Shown here one piece after another: positions 53,301 to 63,715 of a stretch of 64,000 bases of DNA. Source of the stretch: an uncultured Saprospiraceae bacterium. GTDB taxonomy: Bacteria; Bacteroidota; Bacteroidia; Chitinophagales; Saprospiraceae. The stretch spans positions 1-64,000 of the forward strand of contig CALFWZ010000014.1 in NCBI GenBank assembly GCA_937928405.1, read 5' to 3'. Within the stretch, counting starts at the first letter, position 1. Every line of letters begins with the position of its first letter. The position numbers and the translations under genes were made by a program. Below the pieces are notes generated by a model. It did no database searches, had not been told where the DNA came from, and worked only from the letters and a program-made list of their open reading frames with translations.

Positions 53301-54935
53301 ATGTACGACATTTTGCAGCTAAATGATATGCTGGTACCCGAACTCAAAGACCTAGCAGAAGAACTAGGATTGACTGGGTATAAAAAATTGACAAAGAAAG
53401 AACTAATCTATAAAATCCTCGATGAACAAGCAGTAGGCAAAGAAGACAGCGGCAAAAAAGAGGTAAAGAAAGAAAAAGAAGCGAAGCGTCCCAAACCAGC
53501 TGCTAAACCAGTGGCCAAAACGGTAAAAGGGGAAGAAAAAGAGCGAGATGAAAAATCTTCTAACCGAAAATATGGTGATCGAAAAATGGCTACCCGCCGT
53601 TCCAACGATCGAGATAATCGTAGTCGAGATGATCGTGATGACCGAGATCGCCGCGACAACCGTGGCCGGGATGATCGCAAAGATCGCCGCGATGACCGAG
53701 ATGACCGGGACCGTCGGGACCCTCGAGATGACCGCCGAGATAATCGGGATCGCCGAGATAATCGGGAAGCAGCACCCGAAGCACCAGATCCAAATAAATT
53801 TAATATTGAATTAGATGGGATTATAGAAGGAGAAGGAATTCTAGAAATGATGCCAGATGGTTATGGTTTCTTACGTTCTTCTGATTATAATTACTTGACT
53901 TCTCCAGATGATATTTATGTTTCTCCTAGCCAAATTAAATTATTTGGTTTAAGAACTGGAGATACCGTGAAAGGTGCGATTCGTCCTCCGAAAGAAGGAG
54001 AAAAATATTTTGCTTTATTAAGAGTTTCTAATATCAATGGTCTGGAACCTCAGCAGGTAAGAGACCGAGTACCTTTCGATTATCTGACACCTTTATTCCC
54101 AAACGAAAAATTTCAGTTAACGGATAGAAAAGGAAATGGAAAGGATTACGGAGAAAGAATGATTGACTTATTTTCTCCTATTGGAAAAGGACAACGTGGT
54201 TTGATCGTAGCACAACCTAAAACGGGTAAGACCTTCTTACTAAAAGATGTTGCCAACGCAATTGCAAAAAATCATCCTGAGTGTTATTTACTTGTTTTAT
54301 TAGTAGATGAACGACCGGAAGAGGTTACCGATATGAAACGCCACGTAGATGCAGAAGTGGTTGCTTCAACCTTTGACGAACCAGCAGATAATCACGTAAG
54401 GGTAGCGGGTATCGTACTCGAAAAAGCGAAGCGTTTGGTAGAGTGTGGACACGATGTAGTGATCCTGCTCGATTCGATCACACGACTAGCACGAGCCTAT
54501 AACACGGTAGCACCTGCCAGCGGGAAAGTATTGTCGGGTGGTGTGGAAGCCAATGCTTTACACAAGCCGAAAAAATTCTTTGGTGCAGCACGTAACGTTG
54601 AAAATGGTGGCTCCTTAACCATCTTGGCTACGGCATTGATTGATACTGGTTCGAAAATGGATCAGGTAATCTTCGAAGAATTTAAAGGTACGGGTAACAT
54701 GGAGTTACAGTTGGATCGTTCTTTGGCCAACAAGCGTCTCTACCCTGCTATCGACCTTACCAAATCCAGTACTCGTCGAGAAGACTTGCTGTTTGATAAA
54801 GAAACGCTACAGCGAATGTTTATCCTTCGTAAGCACCTATCTGATATGAAGCCGGACGAAGCGATGGAATTCCTACGAAAGCATATGTTACATACGCAAA
54901 CGAATGAGGAGTTTTTAACTTCGATGAATGGATAA
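53301..54935 (+). CDS. rho: Transcription termination factor Rho with Arg/Asp-rich insertion
   Basis: Hexameric RNA-dependent helicase that ends transcription. In its 544 residues I see a Rho_N helical domain (1-43), a Lys/Glu/Pro-rich linker, and an Arg/Asp/Asn-rich low-complexity region (about 93-156, built of [10 protein letters not shown]-like units). The RNA-binding OB fold (about 168-245), Walker [12 protein letters not shown] and Walker [17 protein letters not shown] follow. E. coli Rho has 419 residues; the insertion accounts for the difference. Disordered Rho insertions occur in other Bacteroidota, and in Bacteroides thetaiotaomicron one is reported to drive phase separation. Confidence 0.96.
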   Translation: MYDILQLNDMLVPELKDLAEELGLTGYKKLTKKELIYKILDEQAVGKEDSGKKEVKKEKEAKRPKPAAKPVAKTVKGEEKERDEKSSNRKYGDRKMATRRSNDRDNRSRDDRDDRDRRDNRGRDDRKDRRDDRDDRDRRDPRDDRRDNRDRRDNREAAPEAPDPNKFNIELDGIIEGEGILEMMPDGYGFLRSSDYNYLTSPDDIYVSPSQIKLFGLRTGDTVKGAIRPPKEGEKYFALLRVSNINGLEPQQVRDRVPFDYLTPLFPNEKFQLTDRKGNGKDYGERMIDLFSPIGKGQRGLIVAQPKTGKTFLLKDVANAIAKNHPECYLLVLLVDERPEEVTDMKRHVDAEVVASTFDEPADNHVRVAGIVLEKAKRLVECGHDVVILLDSITRLARAYNTVAPASGKVLSGGVEANALHKPKKFFGAARNVENGGSLTILATALIDTGSKMDQVIFEEFKGTGNMELQLDRSLANKRLYPAIDLTKSSTRREDLLFDKETLQRMFILRKHLSDMKPDEAMEFLRKHMLHTQTNEEFLTSMNG

Positions 54936-55065
54936 CCGACTGAACCCGAAGGGCAACGTACGACAGTGCGTTGAAGGAAGGCACCGCGAGATTGACGAAG
55001 GAGATCCATGAGCGGAGCGAACTAAAGCGGACGGGTGGCATTTTTGTTCGATCAGTTAAGTCGGT
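54935..55065. repeat. Structured GC-richer segment after rho
   Basis: ACCGACTGAAC (overlapping the rho stop) and GTTAAGTCGGT (55055-55065) form an 11-bp inverted repeat with one mismatch. In between are purine-rich units such as GCGAGATTGACGAAGGAG and GAGCGGAGCGAAC, unlike the flanking AT-rich DNA. No coding sense is evident. Confidence 0.5.
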
Positions 55066-55122
55066 CTCACTAACGTGTATACTTCGAGTAAAGTCTGGAA
55101 AGATATTTTTAAAGTATTAAAG

Positions 55123-55159
55123 AAAAAGGGTTGTCAACATAATGCTGACAACCCTTTTT
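55123..55159. terminator. Terminator between rho and the His-rich lipoprotein gene
   Basis: AAAAAGGGTTGTCA pairs with TGACAACCCTTTTT (14 bp). A and T runs at both ends let it work for both convergent genes. Confidence 0.88.
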
Positions 55160-55222
55160 TAATGTTTTTTTGCTTTTTCCCTTCGAGGGCAAGTGCGTCT
55201 AAGGAAAGCTAAGAGCTAAAGA

Positions 55223-55660
55223 CTACTCAGGATGAACGTGAAACTCAATGGACTCCATCACTTCGCCTGCTCCTGCTTCATGTCCCCAAACCTTTGCTTC
55301 CAAGATCCAGTCAGTGTGCCCAGCAACCCCCTCATTGGCAGTAAGACCCAAGTCGGCATGGTACCCATACTCCCCTTCGGTGTGCACGTGTGCATCGCCA
55401 GGTTCATTGTAGATCACTTGCGTACTATCCATTTTGTTATAGATTTTGACATTGATATGGTGTACTGTTTCTCCGGTACGGCTTTCAAAATCAACGTGGA
55501 TATGGATAGAATCTCCTACCTTCTTATCGTCTGTATTAGGAGACATGATGTGTGCGTGATAGTCGTATTCAATCGTTTCAGGTTCCTCGTCTTTGTCACA
55601 AGAGACGATCAAGAAAGTAAATGAAAAGAATAATAGGGTTGAAAAAAGTAATTTATTCAT
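55223..55660 (-). CDS. Small histidine-rich lipoprotein
   Basis: A 145-residue lipoprotein (lipobox LIVSC, Cys about 21). The mature part has about 13 His among 124 residues, many as H-x-H or HH pairs (YDYHAH, IHIHV, AHVHTEG, FHVHPE) on predicted beta strands. This pattern suggests binding of Zn, Cu or Ni at the cell surface or in the periplasm. I do not recognise a named family with certainty. It stands alone. Confidence 0.65.
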   Translation of the reverse strand: MNKLLFSTLLFFSFTFLIVSCDKDEEPETIEYDYHAHIMSPNTDDKKVGDSIHIHVDFESRTGETVHHINVKIYNKMDSTQVIYNEPGDAHVHTEGEYGYHADLGLTANEGVAGHTDWILEAKVWGHEAGAGEVMESIEFHVHPE

Positions 55661-55851
55661 CTTAATGATTTTCTGTAAATTTTTTTATTTAAAATATATA
55701 AAATGTAAGTAGACTACTTTAGAATTTATAATGCTTAGCGCTTTCAAGATATAAAAATTCACGGAGTATACTTTTAGGTATTTGTTTAATTAAACTGGAT
55801 AAAAACATTTTTGCCAAAAAGGCGATAAAACTGCGTTTTAAACATGTGCTC

Positions 55852-58056
55852 TTAATACCAATAATTAACCTTTAAAATGACCGCTCGATTATTGGACCGT
55901 AAAGACGGACTGCCATTTGGCGAAAGCTTATCAATATCATAATTATCTACATAGACTAAAAAGATATCTGACATGGGGGAGAACCTCCATTGTAGCCTGC
56001 TATTGATACCCATATAATCGGATTGATCTACATATTGAAAGAGTGTAGTCCACAAGAGGTTTTTATTAAATCCTATTTCTATTTTAGAAACTAGCGCAGT
56101 AATTTTTGATTGTCCATAAGGATCAGGAAAACTTAGATCATTCCACTGATAGCCAACTGAAAAATTTCCCCAAGGTTGAATTCTATAATTGGCTCCAATA
56201 TCAAAAGACGTCAATCGACCATTATAAAAACCACCTGTTTTTGCGGAAGCATCAAATGAAAAATCCTTGCGTTCATCTGATTGAAAAGATACCTCGCCGC
56301 TAAATGTTTTATATCTAGCTATTGGAAAAGGGGTGTTACCTGTAAAGCTAAACGGATAAAGTAAATAGATATCATTAAATGAAACCTCTGTTTCAAATTG
56401 AGCTGTATTTTTGAATCTCATGGCATAATGCAAGTCCGTGGTGGTTTCATTAAAACTCCAATCTGAATTAACGATGGTATTGTTTTCAATATCAATTTGA
56501 TGTCTGATGATATTACCTGACCTCGGTCTTTTTTGATATTCTATATAAGCATACTCCGCATTAAATCCTGCTCGAATCGTAGTATCTCGTGCTGCATCAT
56601 AGTTATTGACTCGTGCTGTAAAGCCGATGTCCGCAAAATAATTTTCTTGAAACATAACGACTTCATTGACAAAAGTCCAATTAGCATTTCTATATTTTCC
56701 TCCGGCGTTGTAGACCATATTTTTATCATCAAATCCCGCTTTTATCGAACCATGTGCACCGCCCCAAATATTTAGCTCACCATTGTTTGATTGATAAAGA
56801 CCTTCTAAACTGATATTTCTGCCATAGTCATCTTCGACAGTTTCGGTCTGGTCATAAGCTTGTCTGTTGAGAAAAAGACCTTGGATATGGGATCTACCAA
56901 ATTGCCTTTTGTAGGCAATCGCCGATTGGTTTTGAGCAAAGGAATTAGCGGAGGATCGACTATGGATATTCATGACACCTATCCTATTATTTTTATCAAT
57001 ATTGCCGGTAGCTCTGGCGCCGTACAAGATGGGCACCGTTTCTAAATCTGAGTTTAAACCAATTTTTCTAGAAAAGAAAGGACGTACAGTACCTGTACCA
57101 AAGTTGGCAAATACATCGGCGTTTTCTAAAAAGAAATTTCTCTTTTCTGGAAGAGAAATGTTAAATCTAGTTAAGTTCGTTACCAACTCATCTGCCTCAA
57201 CTTGTGAAAAATCGGGGTTGAGGGTAAGGTCGAGATTTAGGGTAGAGGTGAGCGCAACTTTAGCATCTAATCCCAAATTATAATCAAACTGAGTCGGTTC
57301 GTCCTTATTTTTATTGATAGCGGAACTAACATAGGGTATTAAATTGAAATTGCCTTTTTTCTTAGTTGGGGGTGTATCCCAAATTAGGGCTCCGGCAAAA
57401 GCAGGATTAGGTGGAAAAAAACCTTCAGGAACTGCAGTCCAATTATGGAATTCATTACAGTATTTAATATTCCGAACAAAGTTCATTCCCCATTCTTGAA
57501 GGCTAGGATCATATCTAAGAATCTTAAAAGGAATCGCAAATTCTGCGGACCAATATTCGTCTGTGGTGTGCGTTTCAACAAACCATTTATTACTCCAATC
57601 AGAATTGGTGGAAGCGTTGGGAGAATTGGTGGCATCGTATTGAACACCGATTCCGGAGGTTCCAAAGAGGACGGCATTGGTTTTAGTATTGAGTGGATCA
57701 AGTATGATGGCAATTCCATCATTGTCCCAGTAGACATCTCTTTTAAGGGTAGTGATAGTTAGGGGTTCTGACTGGTAAGATTTTGTGGCGACGTAAAGAT
57801 ATTTATCATCATAGGCGAGCCTAATTTCTGTTTTAGGATCTGCACCTTTTGCGAAATAAGGTATTTTTTGCCAAAAATCACCTCCTACTTCTGCTGAATT
57901 CCAGGTCGACTCGTTGAGTTGTCCGTCGATCGTAATTTCATCTATAGCCGCATGAATATGATATTGAAAATCTTTTTTAAAATCTATTGTTTTCTCCTCT
58001 TGAGCAAACGAATACTGATTGCTAAATAACAATATAAAAACAATATACTTATACAT
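55852..58056 (-). CDS. DUF5916/CBM9-like outer-membrane-associated protein
   Basis: A 734-residue protein with a signal peptide (FILLFSNQYSFAQ). Residues about 35-210 form a carbohydrate-binding module 9-like beta sandwich (IDGQLNESTWNSAE, RLAYDDKYLYVATKS). The rest is DUF5916, beta-strand-rich with alternating aromatic residues and a final strand ending ILKVNYWY. That pattern would suit an outer-membrane barrel, an inference. There is no T9SS tail. The ligand is unknown. Confidence 0.8.
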   Translation of the reverse strand: MYKYIVFILLFSNQYSFAQEEKTIDFKKDFQYHIHAAIDEITIDGQLNESTWNSAEVGGDFWQKIPYFAKGADPKTEIRLAYDDKYLYVATKSYQSEPLTITTLKRDVYWDNDGIAIILDPLNTKTNAVLFGTSGIGVQYDATNSPNASTNSDWSNKWFVETHTTDEYWSAEFAIPFKILRYDPSLQEWGMNFVRNIKYCNEFHNWTAVPEGFFPPNPAFAGALIWDTPPTKKKGNFNLIPYVSSAINKNKDEPTQFDYNLGLDAKVALTSTLNLDLTLNPDFSQVEADELVTNLTRFNISLPEKRNFFLENADVFANFGTGTVRPFFSRKIGLNSDLETVPILYGARATGNIDKNNRIGVMNIHSRSSANSFAQNQSAIAYKRQFGRSHIQGLFLNRQAYDQTETVEDDYGRNISLEGLYQSNNGELNIWGGAHGSIKAGFDDKNMVYNAGGKYRNANWTFVNEVVMFQENYFADIGFTARVNNYDAARDTTIRAGFNAEYAYIEYQKRPRSGNIIRHQIDIENNTIVNSDWSFNETTTDLHYAMRFKNTAQFETEVSFNDIYLLYPFSFTGNTPFPIARYKTFSGEVSFQSDERKDFSFDASAKTGGFYNGRLTSFDIGANYRIQPWGNFSVGYQWNDLSFPDPYGQSKITALVSKIEIGFNKNLLWTTLFQYVDQSDYMGINSRLQWRFSPMSDIFLVYVDNYDIDKLSPNGSPSLRSNNRAVILKVNYWY

Positions 58057-58386
58057 GTATAAAATTTGACTTGGTAGTAATGAAGTTGTTTGAGAATAGA
58101 TGGATAATTTACTTGCAAGTCATTGACTCCCAATATCTACCTGCCATGCGTTAAATTTTTTCTTTTTCAACCTTCAGGCTATTTTATTCACAAGGCAAAG
58201 ATACCTGTTTTGGCGTATCTGGATTTGAGGATTATGTCATTTGTCAGTTGTTTTCCTAAGAAACTTTACCATGTGTGAGTATTTTCTTCTGTATCCGCTT
58301 GACCTTTATGGTCATCTTATAAAACAGCAAATGACGAAATGAGGTAATCATTTCGCCATTCACAATATGAATATTATAAGTATGCT

Positions 58387-59319
58387 TTATTCTATTTTGT
58401 GCATTTTACCAAATCCTAAAATTTTATCAGCAGATCTAATTTTATAATATAATATTCCCTTTTCCCTATTGGGGAAATCGTCTAGATTAATTTCATTTTG
58501 TCCAGAATAGAAATGTGCGGCTCTCGAGTGGATGAGTTGTCCATTGATATTATAAATCTCGATTTGAGCATCAAGCTCACTATCAGAATTGTACATTAAA
58601 TTAGGAGAACCTTTAAATGGATTTGGACTAATCGTCGTATTGCCATTTGTATTTCCAAAAAAGAATGGAGGTAAGCCTCTTCTAAAACATTTACTTTCCC
58701 ACACAACCAATGTCAAGGCAGTAACAACTGATCCATCACAAGAAGTAAAACTAACTCTTACCCATACTGTTGGTTCATCGTTGGGAGTATTTATAGTTAC
58801 GGTAGAATTAGAAGTAGTTTGTTGGAAAAAAGGATTGCTAATTATAAAATCAGTTCCTGCTTCCCAAGTATAGGTTCCAGTCGTAGCGTTGCTAGGTTGA
58901 ATAGTCGCATTGAAGGTAATAGCATCTCCTGGACAGCCATTGCCAGGTATTTCAACTTGAGAGACAGAAATAGACGTTGCAGGGATACATGGAGGATCTA
59001 TTATTTCAGTTACAGTTACATTTGTACATTCACAACAAGGCTCTTCTCCAGCCTTAAAACTGGTGACACATACAGTTCCACTTCCTGTCTGATTAGCATT
59101 TACGTTAACACTTGCAGAAGTATTGTTACCTACGATATTTAAAACACCTGTAGTCGACCAAAAAAAATTGGTGTTGAGACTAGCAGTACCACTGAAAGAG
59201 TAGGTGCTAGTTTCAGCAATATCAAATGAACTTGGGCCATTAATAGAACATTGAGCAAAAGAATTTTGAGCGGCAGCCAATAAAAATAGACTGGAAATAA
59301 GTAAAGCTACTTTTTTCAT
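58387..59319 (-). CDS. Secreted protein with PKD-like repeats and a T9SS sorting domain
   Basis: A 310-residue protein. A signal peptide (LLISSLFLLAAAQNSFAQ) is followed by two beta-sandwich repeats rich in Thr, Asn and Cys (SSFDIAETSTYSFSG, TYTWEAGTDFIIS) of PKD/Ig-like type. A C-terminal type A sorting domain (about 230-310, ISPNPFKG then IYNINGQLIHS and GILYYKIRS) directs secretion by T9SS. It has no catalytic domain, so it probably acts as an adhesin or structural surface protein. The gaps on either side (58057-58386 and 59320-59810) show no gene. Confidence 0.8.
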   Translation of the reverse strand: MKKVALLISSLFLLAAAQNSFAQCSINGPSSFDIAETSTYSFSGTASLNTNFFWSTTGVLNIVGNNTSASVNVNANQTGSGTVCVTSFKAGEEPCCECTNVTVTEIIDPPCIPATSISVSQVEIPGNGCPGDAITFNATIQPSNATTGTYTWEAGTDFIISNPFFQQTTSNSTVTINTPNDEPTVWVRVSFTSCDGSVVTALTLVVWESKCFRRGLPPFFFGNTNGNTTISPNPFKGSPNLMYNSDSELDAQIEIYNINGQLIHSRAAHFYSGQNEINLDDFPNREKGILYYKIRSADKILGFGKMHKIE

Positions 59320-59810
59320 GGTAATAGTATTTTAGAGGTTAAAAAATAATATATAAGGTTGCTGTTTGATGTAGGAATCAAAGCATTCTAGAAAGATATT
59401 TTATCTCAGTGAAAGTAGGCGTATTAGAATTAAGATAAGTCACATTCAAAAAAAAACAGTTACTAACTGTTTTTTAAATAACGAAAACAAAGCATGTATT
59501 ATTTTGCGAAATTTTGTTAAAGTTTAATATTTCTACCTTGTTTTTTCTGAGTCTGATTGTAAATAAACCATCTAGTTACTTTTGGAAGATATTGTTATCA
59601 ACAAGAGTAATGACTTATGCTATCTTTACAGAATAATTTTTTGGAAAAAATAATAAGTGTGAAAGGTTTTTATATAAGTGTGTTGAGGAAGGCTATATTT
59701 TTTAATACTGTTTCTGTACTTTAAAAGCCGTTGATCGAAATTAGAGATTGCATCAAACTGAATGACAGTTTGCAGAATTGAATACTTGATGCGTTAAGTA
59801 GGCCAATAGA

Positions 59811-60917
59811 TCACTGCCCCACAACCAATCGACGTACCAATCGCTGATGTCTGTTAGCTGTTTTAACCGCTAGTTCATAAAAATAAACGCCCGTTTGATT
59901 AAGTTCCAAGCCAACCTCGTAATCACCTGCGGTTTGCGTAGTATTATTTATCACCATCTTCACCAAATTTCCCAACAAGTCGTAGACTCGTAGTTGCACC
60001 GTTGCTGTGGTACCCAGTGTATAAGGAATTCGGGTAAGTCCGGTAGTTGGGTTCGGTAGATTTTGTTCCAAAGAAAACCCTATTAAATCGGTATTTTCCG
60101 CGTCAACGGTAAAATCGCAAACGCCTAAATTATCAGTGCAGTAAATTCGATAGGCTAGTAAAGTGTCGAGGATAAAAGGATTGGGTTTGTCGTCTTGATA
60201 AGCCGCAATTTGAAAAGTACGATCATATTCTTTCTGATCTACAGGGTCTTCTTGGTGCCATCTTAACAAAGTGGCTCGCTGTATTTCAAAAAAAATGGGA
60301 TCAGCACTATTGGCTTGATTGCGATACATGGTATAAAAGTAAAAAACCGCACGGGCTACATTTCCTTTGTGGTCTTCTCGTGGTTCAAAACTACCATTGC
60401 GAGCTTCACTAAATTCATCAATAATATTCGATGAGGGAATACTGCTTTGTGAAGAATTATTTCGAAACCAAATGTCCGTACTACTATCATTAATATCTGC
60501 AAAAGGAAAACTACCACGAGCAGAATTGACGGGAGTACGGGTAGGAAAAAGATGGTGCATGTCACTACGTGCGTTCCCATTTTCAGCTCCCTTAGATCGA
60601 GGATACGTATGTTCTGTATTGATGCCATTATCGGCACCGTTCATAAAGGCTGCTTGGGTGGGATCTTCGGTGGGGTCAAGAAAAATCTGATGACCACTAT
60701 AAACACAAGTTAGGTTATTGTTAATATTATAAATTTTAGAAAACATCGTGTCGCGGGCCATCCCGTACGTTAAAACTGTATTGGGTAGATAGTTTTCTTG
60801 AATGGCGTCTAATAATTCTTCATCCGCCAGATTTGGGAAAAGCGGCGTATGGATCTGTGCTTGACTGATAATAGGTAAGAACAGCATGCATAATAGAAAA
60901 ACAATATCACGAGTCAT
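59811..60917 (-). CDS. Secreted endonuclease I-family nuclease with T9SS sorting domain
   Basis: A 368-residue extracellular DNase/RNase. The signal peptide ends near SQAQ. The endonuclease I domain (about 40-245) carries NTEHTYPRSKGAENG, with the His-Me-finger catalytic His, and DMHHLFPTRTPVNSARG. A type A sorting tail (about 285-368, LPNPTTGLTRIPY, VYDLLGNLVKM, YFYELAV) closes it. It probably degrades external DNA for nutrients or in matrix remodelling. A TATTTTTG promoter lies just upstream. Confidence 0.9.
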   Translation of the reverse strand: MTRDIVFLLCMLFLPIISQAQIHTPLFPNLADEELLDAIQENYLPNTVLTYGMARDTMFSKIYNINNNLTCVYSGHQIFLDPTEDPTQAAFMNGADNGINTEHTYPRSKGAENGNARSDMHHLFPTRTPVNSARGSFPFADINDSSTDIWFRNNSSQSSIPSSNIIDEFSEARNGSFEPREDHKGNVARAVFYFYTMYRNQANSADPIFFEIQRATLLRWHQEDPVDQKEYDRTFQIAAYQDDKPNPFILDTLLAYRIYCTDNLGVCDFTVDAENTDLIGFSLEQNLPNPTTGLTRIPYTLGTTATVQLRVYDLLGNLVKMVINNTTQTAGDYEVGLELNQTGVYFYELAVKTANRHQRLVRRLVVGQ

Positions 60918-60936
60918 ATTTATAAAATTTTATAAA

Positions 60937-60944
60937 CAAAAATA
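60937..60944 (-). promoter_or_regulatory. -7 promoter element for the secreted nuclease gene
   Basis: TATTTTTG on the minus strand, about 20 nt before the ATG at 60917. Confidence 0.5.
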
Positions 60945-61020
60945 CGAATATTCACCTAACCTATCTTTTTATCTTTTTGACCTTCATTGGATGATTAAAT
61001 CTGATTTTTTTTAAAATAAA

Positions 61021-61050
61021 AAATCCCTTGTAAATTTTACAAGGGATTTT
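61021..61050 (-). terminator. Terminator after the glycoside-hydrolase-like gene
   Basis: AAATCCCTTGTAA pairs with TTACAAGGGATTT (13 bp), loop ATTT, followed on the minus strand by a T-rich run. Confidence 0.87.
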
Positions 61051-61099
61051 CCAAAACCATTAATGTTTTTAAGACAAGTTTAATTTTGAGAATAAATTG

Positions 61100-63247
61100 C
61101 TACAACTTCACCTTTAAAAATCTTCGCGTGAAGTAATCCTCTCCTTTGACTTTCATTCTGATAAAGTAATGTCCAGCGTCCAATTTTCTAACATCAATAG
61201 AAAGTGCGTTTCGTCCAGCAGGCAATAGTTCGTCCATCCGTACTCGACCGAGAATATCAAAAATAGTCAATTCAATATCTTTATCGTAATAGTCGTAAAA
61301 TTCAACGTGAATCTCATCGTCTGCTTGCGTAGGACGCACCGTAAATAAATCGGTGGATTCAATATTTACAACTACAACTTCACTGTATTCAAAAGTACCA
61401 TCAGTATCGACTTGTTTGAGGCGATAATAATTATTTCCACGAAGTGCTCGATTATGTTTGAGGGTATAATACTGCGTTTCGTTGGTGGTTCCTGCACCAG
61501 GACGAGAACCAATAGGCTCAAAGTCACGGGCATTAGCGCTGTGCTCGACGATAAAATGATCATTATTTTCTTCTGACTCAGTCACCCATTCTAGAATAAC
61601 ATCTGCGTTTTCGCGGTAACCACGGAAGGCAACTAACTCTGCGGGTAAAATGACTTGGGTAGAAGGTCTAATAAAAACTGGAGATGCGCCAAGTGCGATA
61701 CTAGCGGTAGAGGCCCGCAGCGTATCAATATCCTCCGTACGAGAAAAGTCCCATTGAAAAACTTCTACATAATCGTGTCCGAGAGCTTGGGGAAATGTAA
61801 ATGGGATTTCTTCTACCCATTCGCTGCGATCATGTAAAGTTTCTGCCCAGAGAACATAAGTATAAGTATTGACAAAAGGATCTTTAAAAGCGGCTCCTCT
61901 TACACCAGCAGGTAGTGCCAAAGTATTGGTTCTAGTAGAATCATACCGTTGAAATTTAAGTAAATCAGAGGTTGTTTTGTAGGCAATACCAGCATCCGTT
62001 TCCTTTTGTTGGTAAGGACCAAATTCTTCTAAACTAGTATAAAGTCCCATCATATCAAATGATCCTCTTGCATCTGATTCTAGTTCTTTTTCGCCAAGAT
62101 CGTAAATACAAAGTTGTTGAATATTATTTTTTTGTGCCTCGACGACGCTCTTGATAAGATAGTTGCGTTGTGCCTTTTTGCTACCGATGTACTCGTCAAA
62201 TTCTTTACTTGGAATATTAGTTTCAGTGGTAATAAAAACTTTTTCGGGATGCCTCCGTCCGTTAAATCCGTAGGTGTGTAACACTGCTTCAAATTCATTT
62301 TTTTTGGCAATTAGGCCATTCACTGCGGCATCAGAGTGTCGGGTATAATCAAAATCACCAAGGTCGTTATTCCATTCACGTAAGCTACCATCAATATGAG
62401 GGTAAGAATGAAAACTCATCACATCAAAATACGCACCACCCAAGTTTGGATAGTCTGGGTTTACGGTTCCTCCGTTGGGGTTGTCCGTGTTTCGCATGAT
62501 CGCATCTAAAAAACTGGGGTAACCGAGTCCACCAACGGCGATATAGGCATTGGGATCAATGTACTTTATAACTTCATAACTAATTCGCAGCATTCGAATA
62601 TAGGAATAAATGGGGGCATGCAATTTAAACTCACAAGGCTGAGGATCCGAATCCCACCAGCTACCTTCTGGGTCACCGGGTTGTCTCCAAGCAAGGTCTG
62701 ATTCAGCGAGATCGGGTTCGTTCCAGATTTCCCAAAATTTTACATGATCTTTGTAAAGATTGACCATGTCCCATAAATATTTGGCGTAGTAATTTTCGTC
62801 ATTGATAGGTGTTCCGTTTTCACCATTATCCCAAATATCACGATATAATCTTTTAAAGACGTGAGAAGGGTCTCCATCACAATATTCCGTCCAGTCTCGC
62901 TGCTCGTCAGAAGGAAAGCCAATAAAGACAGTATTATTGACAATACCCAAGCTGGTATAGTGTTCGAACTCGTCGATTTTGTTATCGAGTCCCCAGCGTT
63001 CTAAAAATATATGTGGGAGTGTAGGTCGTAGAGAATTAACACCGACACCTTTAATGCCTTTGGTTTTGTCACCGGCGGCAATATCGGCGAGTTCTTTATC
63101 ATTCCAGGGAGAATAATAGCCAAGGTTAGAGCCAAAGAGAAAATAATCTTGGTAAGGAGGAACGGTGTCTAAGGCGGTGTAAGTAATTTGAGCATTGATT
63201 TGTGTGCAGAGAAAAATCAAAGACAATAGGGTAATAATCCTTTTCAT
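61100..63247 (-). CDS. Secreted glycoside hydrolase-like protein (clan GH-A fold) with T9SS sorting domain
   Basis: A 715-residue extracellular protein. The signal peptide ends in INAQ. A TIM-barrel-like domain (about 30-450) shows WEIWNEPD, with E177 as likely acid/base, and VFITTETNIPS, with E342 as likely nucleophile, the two-Glu layout of clan GH-A (for example GH39 or GH5-like families). A beta-rich linker and a sorting domain (about 635-715, TIFDILGRVRM, HYFIRMKVKGEDY) follow. The substrate is a plant or algal type polysaccharide by inference only. A long promoter-to-start distance of about 460 nt is possible. Confidence 0.8.
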   Translation of the reverse strand: MKRIITLLSLIFLCTQINAQITYTALDTVPPYQDYFLFGSNLGYYSPWNDKELADIAAGDKTKGIKGVGVNSLRPTLPHIFLERWGLDNKIDEFEHYTSLGIVNNTVFIGFPSDEQRDWTEYCDGDPSHVFKRLYRDIWDNGENGTPINDENYYAKYLWDMVNLYKDHVKFWEIWNEPDLAESDLAWRQPGDPEGSWWDSDPQPCEFKLHAPIYSYIRMLRISYEVIKYIDPNAYIAVGGLGYPSFLDAIMRNTDNPNGGTVNPDYPNLGGAYFDVMSFHSYPHIDGSLREWNNDLGDFDYTRHSDAAVNGLIAKKNEFEAVLHTYGFNGRRHPEKVFITTETNIPSKEFDEYIGSKKAQRNYLIKSVVEAQKNNIQQLCIYDLGEKELESDARGSFDMMGLYTSLEEFGPYQQKETDAGIAYKTTSDLLKFQRYDSTRTNTLALPAGVRGAAFKDPFVNTYTYVLWAETLHDRSEWVEEIPFTFPQALGHDYVEVFQWDFSRTEDIDTLRASTASIALGASPVFIRPSTQVILPAELVAFRGYRENADVILEWVTESEENNDHFIVEHSANARDFEPIGSRPGAGTTNETQYYTLKHNRALRGNNYYRLKQVDTDGTFEYSEVVVVNIESTDLFTVRPTQADDEIHVEFYDYYDKDIELTIFDILGRVRMDELLPAGRNALSIDVRKLDAGHYFIRMKVKGEDYFTRRFLKVKL

Positions 63248-63715
63248 AATCGTTTTTAACAGTTCGGTTTGTGAATTAGCTGACCAATGCTAGGACACTT
63301 ACGACTATCAAAACATACTGAGCTGATTATTTCACGCTTTGGAAATAATTACTTGGTAGAAAATAGTAGTGTGTGGCCCGGTCATTTGACCAGATTATAT
63401 GAAGAAGCTAAGGAATAGTTTTATGATGATCAGTGCTTTTGTGTTTGCAGCCACAAATTACTGATCGCTATTAATTAGTTTCTAATTCAACAGGATTATT
63501 AATTTTTTCAATAATCTTAAACTCAAAACATATGTTTTGAAGCTTTAAAATCGGTAATTGGAACTCCAATGGAGTATAAAGATCAGGTTTCGGGAACAAA
63601 AACAAGCGCAATTGACGAGTCAATGCTTGTAATTGTATTTAATTAGGTAGGTTATATTTTGCTTTTGAAAAAGTCTGTTAGGAGAAAAGTGGAATGCATT
63701 TTATCATGCAGTGCA

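Noticed and set aside
53577-53768. Direct repeats inside rho as a possible CRISPR or repeat array
   Set aside because: They are in frame, encode the Arg/Asp-rich region of Rho, and have no spacer structure.
53408-53814. Long alternative frames across the rho insertion, both strands
   Set aside because: They are shadows produced by the repetitive Arg/Asp codons of rho.
63287-63418. Plus-strand frame starting MLGHLRLSKHTEL upstream of the glycoside-hydrolase-like gene
   Set aside because: It reaches a stop after 26 codons. A longer reading needs a frameshift that the bases do not support.
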